In this document: positions 60,560 to 64,000 of the stretch, one piece after another
How positions within the stretch are numbered: the first letter of the stretch is position 1
Layout of the letters: every line of letters starts with the position of its first letter
The notes under the pieces: model-generated
The model's database searches: none
Told to the model about the DNA's origin: nothing
Seen by the model: only the letters and a program-made list of their open reading frames with translations
Assembly (NCBI GenBank): GCA_940337035.1
Contig: CALNHX010005134.1
Coordinates: 1 to 64,000 of the forward strand
Origin: Agriotes lineatus
Lineage: Eukaryota; Arthropoda; Insecta; Coleoptera; Elateridae
Length of the DNA stretch: 64,000 nucleotides
Direction: 5' to 3'
Position numbers and translations under genes: made by a program

Positions 60560-62975
60560 AAATTATGAAACTTTTTCTGTCTTTTTGATGGCCTGGGTGT
60601 GTCCTCCATCTCACTGTCGCTGTTTTTCTCCTCTTCATTCGCCGTTTCCTCCTCTTCATCATTCTTTTCACCATCAGGTTCCATCAAAGGGACATCATCT
60701 AATTCATCATCATCAGTTAATGAAGGGTCGAAGCTGGGGAATGAACGTAATCATCAAGACTTAATTCCGGCATATTTTCACATGACTTGCCACTGCTGGT
60801 TCTACACTCTTGCAAGAGGGATGGAGGGGCTGCATCATTTTCCATCTTCTGTGGAGTGAGTCCTAGGGGGGTGTGCACCCACCTCCAATCGAGTGGATTC
60901 TTCTCAATACATAACCACTTCTGAACCTGAAAAAAAAACATACAAATTAATTAAAAGTCATAAAGATAAATCCGTAAATTAATAAAAAAATAAATATAGA
61001 ATACAAAGAAATGTGATAACTGATGCTATATGAGAAATTAACTGGAAATGACACTGAAAAAAAAGAAAAATGTATATATGTACCTGGTGGGAGGACCGTA
61101 GAGGAGTGAAGTCGTGCAATATGTCGAGTTGGAGGTAATTTGGCAAGGTTGAAACAGCTGAAAGCGTATGTCACTGAGGTTTTGACTTAAACTGCCTCTG
61201 TATAGAACATCAATAAAGCTCTCACCTGTTTCAGCTACCTGCTCACAGGTGACGTCAGAGTTAAGGAAACCAGCAGCCTTCTCCGCAAGATCTGGCTGCG
61301 TTTGGATAGCCAAAAAGTACCGATGTGGTATCGCATCCACTAAAAGCATGAAGAAAAAGTAACAATTGAGCAGATGATGCACGCATTTTTGAAAGAATAC
61401 GTTCTGCTGATATTTTGCCAATCCTGTAAGGAGGACTAGCAGATCTATGTTTTCACCAGCAATAGAGAGGCAATAGAAATGACAGTGGTCACAGTCAATG
61501 TATCAGCATCTTCGACTGCCTGTTGCACTTGCACTTTAGCTTTTTCCAGGCGTGTCTTGAGCAAGTCAATTAAAGATTTTTGTTTCTTTCATTTGTTAAA
61601 ACTTTATCTTGTGGCACCTGATCAATGGTTGTTTCGTCGAATAGGACATCAGAGGATGAGAATGGCTTAGCTCGGCTCAGATCTCTTAGTGTTTTTTACA
61701 GTATCTGATGGATAGCCGTCAAAAATTACTGGTACATGCGAACCGTAGTGTGCTTCCAAGTATTGAATCTACCTTGCAGCTATCGAACTAAAAGAGGCAC
61801 TTCGAGACCACACAATTGGTGAAGCAGATGTCCACCGTCCACTACCACAAATTTAGTTGTTCCTCGGATCTCATCCATTTCTGTAGGTTTGAAGGATGAG
61901 TACAAAGAAGACCTAGTACCCTTCCGCATTCCCTCTTCATTCAATAATGACCGGAAAAAGTGAAAGTTCATAAGCGAAAAATTGTTTCAAATTTTCATCT
62001 GCCTGTTTCAAAATGCACAACCTGTGGAACAGTGCGAGAGAATTAATAGTCACCTTTCTATCACCAAATGTAGCAGAATTGACAGCAGAAGAAAGCGACA
62101 CCACCTTATTTTTATATTTAAATTTCTCATGTTTGAAGTTTTCGCCAACAACTTTCGACACCCCTTCCCTTCCAATCTGTAGAGACATGGCAGTTTACAT
62201 CTTCACCTCCAAGTCCACTTCTTATTGACGTAATCAATTCCGTTTCAGGAACTGAGGAGTGTTCAAATAACCAGTGTTTGAGCTTCGCTGTATCTACATC
62301 ATCTCTCGTAATACGAAAAGGTCGCATATCAACATGTTCCAGAGGTAGTGTTGCAGTAGATCTCAACTTCATTGCATATGTTCTGAAGATACACTATTCC
62401 CCAAGTATATCGGGTGAGTACGCTGTCAGTCATATCGCGACCCCTGGTCAATCCTCCAGAGCTTTTCATTGCCTTCATCAAAGTTTGTTCTATATTCATG
62501 TTTGACCACAAACCATACTAGAACTTCTTTGTCCGCCTGATGGTAAAATATCCTTCAGTTGTGAACCTGTGGTATTCAATAGAATCGATTCTTTCTTCCA
62601 ATCCCAACATGTCTTGTAAATACAAGTAGGCACACTTGACATAAAAAAGCGACCTGCTGCATGGAAGATTGGGAGCATTTTTTGGACGGTGTCAAGATAG
62701 AAAGTCCGGTTTCCCATCCTTTCTGCATCAATAAACTGTTTTATTAAAGTAACCATGTGAAAATACTGAACCCAGAGCTTGGCCGTTGGTCAATTTCTTT
62801 CCAGAGTGTGAAAGGCATTCCTGAATTTAGTTTGCACAGCTTGATATTGCTCATTTTCCTGTGCTGTCAGAATTACCGATCGGTCGAAGTGACTAAGCAT
62901 GTCATCAATCACAGTTCGTCTTCTTCCGTCAAATTAAAGGTTTTCACAACTTCAGTTGTTATTGCTAGATGAGGC
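60560..62975 (-). pseudogene. Decayed copy of a large uncharacterised invertebrate protein; possible PIN/FEN-like nuclease
   Basis: A series of minus-strand frames follows one protein: MVTLIKQFIDAERMGNRTFY, VQKMLPIFHAAG, VIEQTLM-like NIEQTLMKAMKSSGGLTRG, LKHWLFEHSSVPE, GEDVNCHV, KVTINSLALFHRLCILKQ and KFVVVDGGHLLHQL. It then runs PVIFDGYPSD, LIDLLKTRLEKAKVQV, AVEDADTLTVTTVISIA, NIDLLVLL, KCVHHLL ... VDAIPHRYFLAI, KAAGFLNSDVTCEQV, AKLPPTRHIARLHSS and LDWRWVHTPLG, then an acidic tail with PSKRQKK. I recall this as a high-copy hypothetical protein in many invertebrates, without an assigned function. Frameshifts occur at nearly every joint, and an intron-like gap lies at 61080-60942. DGG...FDG...ED..T...DLL resembles the acidic pattern of PIN/FEN nucleases. 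Confidence 0.6.
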
Positions 62976-63400
62976 AAATGAGGGGTAGTTAACTTCGCTA
63001 AAATGTGTACACAGATTTTAAATTGTCATGGATTTTTAGAATTTTGCCAGGTTTTTGTAAATTTTAGAGAATTGCAAAAAATTTCAGAGATTTCGTAAGA
63101 TGTTAAAGAGATTTGTAGGAATTTAAAGTGATTTTTAAGGATTTCAAGAGATTTTCAGAAATTTTGAGAGATTATTAGGCATTTTGTAAGCTTTTTAGAG
63201 ATTTTACTAATTCAAGCTGGTTGACCAATTTTAAAAACCCCTTAAAACACAGACACAGCTTTGTTTAATTTTTAAATCTAGTTTTATACGACGTTTTATA
63301 TCATACTCTTATCGATTATTACTTCAATAAGGACCGAGATTAGAACTTATTGCTGGGCGAAGGCAAACGAACAACAAAAAACTAACGGACCGTTGTTTGT
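62976..63400. repeat. AT-rich stretch with an iterated TTTxAGAGATTT phrase
   Basis: From 63020 to 63205 the phrase (A/T)TTTTAGAGATTT with variants (TTTCAGAGATTT, TTCAAGAGATTT) repeats about every 25 bp, a degenerate minisatellite. I see no coding signal. Confidence 0.6.
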
Positions 63401-63409
63401 AACCTGTAA

Positions 63410-64000
63410 GTTTTATTCAGCTATTCGGCCCTCAGGTTAGAAAACTTCCCTGTTTTCTGGAAAACAGCTCCTCATAGCTAAACCTGGTAAAAACCCTGAA
63501 AATGTAGCTTCCTACAGACCTATAAGTCTGTTGCCAGTCTTGTCAAAGGTTTTCGAAAAGCTATTGCTTAAAAGAATAAAACCACTATTTGAGGAACGTG
63601 AATCAATCCCGGAGCATCAATTTGGTTTAAGGAATCAACACGGTACCACAGAGCAAGTACATCGTGTAGTTAGACAAATAAACACTGACTTAGAAGAAGG
63701 CAAATTTTGCTCAGCCGCTTTCCTGGACGTCTCGCAAGCCTTTGATAAGGTCTGGCACCCAGGACTCCTCTATAAAATTAAATAACAATTACCTCACAGT
63801 TCTATCACCTCCTAAAATCTTATTTAGAAGACAGATGCTAGTACACCAAGTACGAGGACGAGCAAACAAATCTAAAACCTATAAAATCAGTTGTGCCACA
63901 AGGGAGCATCCTGGGACCAATCTTATATTTACTTTATACTACAGATTTACCAGTGCACCAAAATACAGTTGTGGCAACTTTTGCGAATGATACTGTCGTA
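63410..64000 (+). pseudogene. Jockey-type LINE reverse transcriptase, runs off the window
   Basis: Plus-strand frames give PGKNPENVASYRPISLLPVL, ESIPEHQFGLRNQHGTTEQV and AAFLDVSQAFDKVWHPGLLYK, then after a stop and frame changes SVVPQGSILGP, and at the right edge FANDTV in place of the FADD active site. The text is related to the intact copy at 5.3-8.0 kb but is a different family. The start is truncated near 63410. The catalytic box is mutated, so it is inactive. Confidence 0.85.

Noticed and set aside
1..64000. Search for tRNA, rRNA and riboswitch-like structures
   Set aside because: No cloverleaf with A/B box motifs or rRNA signature was recognised; the strong hairpins all belong to transposon inverted repeats.

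Overview
This is AT-rich animal DNA, most likely from an insect. Evidence for this: intron-bearing transposase genes, a Jockey retrotransposon with two intact reading frames, a copia element with an initiator-tRNA-Met-type primer site, mariner, piggyBac, PIF/Harbinger and Crypton remains, and many TA-flanked miniature elements. I saw no bacterial gene organisation, no rRNA or tRNA gene, no CRISPR array and no convincing complete host gene. The species cannot be named from the sequence; a beetle or another TE-rich insect would fit.

The window is essentially a stack of transposable elements in which many insertion boundaries and target duplications can be read. 1-5 kb: decayed LINE fragments, a 196-bp hAT MITE and an inverted-repeat element. 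5.1-9.9 kb: a near-complete Jockey LINE (minus strand) beside a THAP-domain exon. 10.7-14.1 kb: a three-level nest, with a TA-flanked foldback inside the 5' LTR of a copia element (5-bp duplication) that itself splits a hAT transposase. 15.4-17.5 kb: a decayed piggyBac. 17.6-24.9 kb: Harbinger, hAT and Crypton fragments, with one Harbinger gene split by a large foldback that holds a second hAT and a mariner-type MITE.

25.0-33.2 kb: two complete PIF/Harbinger elements 56 bp apart, each with TAA duplications, an intron-containing transposase and an antisense MADF gene whose exons lie in the transposase intron and vice versa. A decayed third example lies at 35.7-37.1 kb. 34-38.6 kb: a foldback built from an iterated GACCGAA motif and several MITEs. 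38.6-44 kb: a second copia element split by an almost intact piggyBac (TTAA duplication).

44-47 kb: unassigned exon-like sequence. 47.0-51.2 kb: a mariner split by an IS630/Tc1-like element with an unusually long D-E spacing, itself carrying a MITE. 51.3-58.9 kb: Harbinger and CR1-like LINE remains, the LINE split by a very young non-coding LTR element with two nearly identical 1.39-kb LTRs. 59-60 kb: a FLYWCH-MULE pseudogene next to an iterated motif. 60.5-63.0 kb: a decayed copy of a large uncharacterised invertebrate protein family in which I see a possible PIN/FEN-like nuclease signature. 63.4 kb to the end: the start of another Jockey fragment.

None of these genes forms a shared pathway; each encodes the machinery of its own element. 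Several frameshifts sit in short homopolymers, so some of these 'broken' genes could be intact in the real genome.
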